NCBI GenBank assembly: GCA_033239005.1
Contig: BSQZ01000039.1
Location: 3,364,816-3,428,815, forward strand
Direction of reading: 5' to 3'
From: Lamellibrachia satsuma
Lineage: Eukaryota; Annelida; Polychaeta; Sabellida; Siboglinidae
DNA length: 64,000 nucleotides
The translations under genes were made by a program, and so were the position numbers. Positions 61,751 through 64,000 of this stretch are shown here, in pieces. The notes under the pieces were generated by a model. The model was not told where the DNA came from, did not search any database, and worked only from the letters and a program-made list of their open reading frames with translations. Every line of letters starts with the position of its first letter. Within the stretch, counting starts at the first letter, position 1.

Positions 61751-62189
61751 TGTGTGGCTTCCAGTCCTCCACGAACAAGTTCAAAACAATAGTGAATCAT
61801 GGATTGCCTATGGCTACACTGAACTTGTGGACATATCATCAATCCTAAGTGTTTAGTTTGATTATATTTTGCTACAATGTCAGGAGTTAACATTAACTCA
61901 CCTAAAAAATCGCATTGAGCCGTCGAAAATAACAGGTTCAGGTGCGGGTGTAAATGTGTAATTTCCAAGGAAATTGCTGAGCTCAATTACCTATTTAGGG
62001 CCTTTGACACCCTATAATATACAAGCCAAATCAAAGGTGACCAAATCGTTGTTACATCGGTTTTTATCCTAAGAAAATTCAGGAATACTATTATTATGAA
62101 TGCAAACATAACTTAAATAATTACGAACATTTTAGTTGGAAGACAAATTTTCAGACTTGATGACATGTCACAAACTGGCAATGTCACTG

Positions 62190-62640
62190 ACCTGCAAGTC
62201 AAATCAAGTCTCAAGTCAACCTCTTTGAAGTCCAGATCAAGTCTAGAGTCATATCTCTGAACTCCAAGTCAAGTCCCAAGTCACCCAGAGTTCATCAATT
62301 ACCATGAATGTTGTGGTTTGTCTGCAGTAATTTTTAATGGGACATTTAGGCGGATTCTGCCACAACATCAGGCAATCATAATAATCTTAATAATTATTGT
62401 ATTAGATGCGGTCTGTTACAACATATGTTCTCATTCTGTGTACTTCTCGAACCACCAAACTTGTTGACAAGTCACACACTGGCAACTAAATTAAAGTTTC
62501 AAGTGAATAACCACAAATAATAAGGAGGAATAAGTCCAAGTCAAATCTCGAATAGTTTATCTGAATTTCAAGTCGTGTCGCAAGTCATGAAACTGTGCGA
62601 CTCGAGTCCGATTTGACTCAGCCCCTCTGACTCCAGCCTG
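62190..62640. repeat. CAAGTC-rich degenerate tract
   Basis: caagtc, aagtcaa and gagtcc words recur irregularly (for example ccaagtcaagtcccaagtca). The tract is present only in the right arm. It may be the remains of a transposon end rich in such words. Confidence 0.6.
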
Positions 62641-62989
62641 CATATTTCCCGTGGTGGGCGATACAGTAGTGGTAAATGTTCCATGGTTGGGTCTACGTAC
62701 ACCTCGACAGTTATAGTGCACATAATGACAGAGCGACTTCGGCTGGGATGGTCGTTCTTTTTGATTTATTACACGACGCTACATGTGACATTATGGTACC
62801 GGCTGCAGTGCTACAGCACGTGCTCATGTAAATATATGTGTTGGCAAAGTTGCAAATAGTGTCCATAAAAAACGTGAGATCCTGGGCTGGTCACAACACT
62901 GAACAAAAGTTTAAATTTCCGAACAAGACACCCGGTGGAAGCAGTTCTAGTCATTAACATTTCAGGACAGAGCTTTGTACACGGTGCGT

Positions 62990-63900
62990 TTAAATACGGG
63001 GCGAAATATGTCCAATTGTTCTGAAACAATTAAGGTAACAACTAGGGACGAGTATCACGGATGGTTTTACTGTTGTGATAGTATCGCGATAGCTGTACAA
63101 CTATTATAATACTATCGCGATTTCATGAAATCGCGATAGTATTGCAATATTATCACGGAATAGCAAATAGTCAGGAAAACTGTTCCAAACCATAACTGAC
63201 GGGTGACGCTGCTACAACAATTGTTGATGTTTGGGCGATGAATAAATCGAATTAACCAATATGGTTGGAAAAAAAACGTGTGTATTTTTATTTCTTGACA
63301 GTGACATAAATAGTGTTGCTGAATTATTTTAAGGACTATTATTACAATCGATAGTTCACTGTCAATAGCTAAAATTACTATCGATAGTATTGCATCGACA
63401 CATTATCACACCCCTGGTAACAGCATATCGCTTTCTCGTGAAACCCTCACCCAATGTGTCATACCTGTCAACTCTCACTCATAATATGTGATACTCACGG
63501 TTTTGCATCAAATGTCAGTTTCACACCTCACAAAAAAGGTACGAAATCTCACGCATATTTTCACAATCTATAGCAATGAAAATGGTGAAACAGAATGTCG
63601 TTTTTGTGAAAGTAGGGCCTCAGATAGCGAAGGCCTCAGTTAATGTCACCGGTAGGCACCGCGTTTTACCGAATAATGTGTGTAACTCGGTCAGTGTTTG
63701 GTCAACAACTGAGCATCAAGCAATGAGATATTTCCTGTTGGGAAACAGTGTTAGCACCTGTTGAAGATGAGCTTTACTTTACTTTTGGGATAAAAAAAGT
63801 GTCTCCAAATGGTCTTACTGATGTCCATGGGCTAGAAACTTCGCGGCCTGCGGCCCCTGGCTGGGAACATTTCTCACGCCTAAGAACCGTTCACATATTG
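62990..63900. repeat. Block with self-complementary ctatcgcgat words, shared by both arms
   Basis: Mirrors 41735-42640. Near 63085-63145 the words gatagtatcgcgatagc and ctatcgcgatttcatgaaat can fold on themselves. A 62-codon ATG frame at 63576-63764 is not preserved in the left arm, so I do not call it a gene. Confidence 0.65.
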
Positions 63901-64000
63901 ACGTAAAAAAAATGTTGACTGTTTTTTTCTAGCGTTTTCTTCGTTAACTATGTAGATTAGTATAGTTAGCATGTATAAAAATGTCCAATAGCTAACATAC

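Noticed and set aside
61479..61856. 125-codon plus-strand frame with hydrophobic stretches
   Set aside because: It lies antisense to the Penelope-like relic in the right arm of the inverted duplication and is not preserved in the left arm.

Overview
The window is animal nuclear DNA, probably from a marine invertebrate or basal chordate; I cannot name the species. The reasons are splice-site-bounded exons, AATAAA signals, TTAGGG-type telomere motifs, very long TA, CA and CGTG microsatellites, and dense relics of CR1/L2-like and RTE-like LINEs, a Penelope-like element and a Gypsy-type LTR retroelement. Intact coding sequence is scarce; most open frames are retroelement domains or microsatellite translations.

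The clearest cellular genes form an intronless family of NXPE-like, Golgi-type membrane proteins with a PC-esterase (SGNH-like) C-terminus. There are four copies: one open but cut by the left edge (1-1049, +), one complete at 489 aa (21430-22899, -), one pseudogene with a nonsense codon and at least two frameshifts (30989-32065, -), and one split by a 2.1 kb LINE (48758-49350 and 51481-51610, -). Copies 3 and 4 share upstream repeat sequence, so they arose by duplication of a larger block.

Layout. 0-9 kb: NXPE copy 1, a likely terminal exon with a membrane segment (4229-4425), small LINE relics and a (TA)n-cored hairpin. 10-13 kb: CR1 copy A. 14-16 kb: relic of a multicopy hypothetical gene. 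17-21 kb: LINE 3' end, a TGACC-rich tract, a 25-bp minisatellite and a SINE-like unit. 21-25 kb: complete NXPE gene, then a LINE carrying a 260-bp element with perfect 12-bp inverted ends. 25.6-28.9 kb: apparently full-length RTE-like element with a 9-bp target duplication. 29-36 kb: NXPE pseudogene, candidate exons and dispersed repeats. 36.7-40.6 kb: Gypsy-type element whose integrase lies upstream of its reverse transcriptase. 41.6-45.1 kb and 59.7-64 kb: arms of a large inverted duplication carrying Penelope-like relics. Between the arms lie CR1 copy B (with a nested RTE fragment), NXPE copy 4 with its LINE, CR1 copy C, a tandem array rich in promoter-type motifs, and a 31-bp minisatellite with higher-order structure.

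The genes do not form a pathway. The biology of the window is a gene family expanding, decaying and being interrupted by nested mobile DNA. Family assignments rest on motif recognition by eye; no database search was run.
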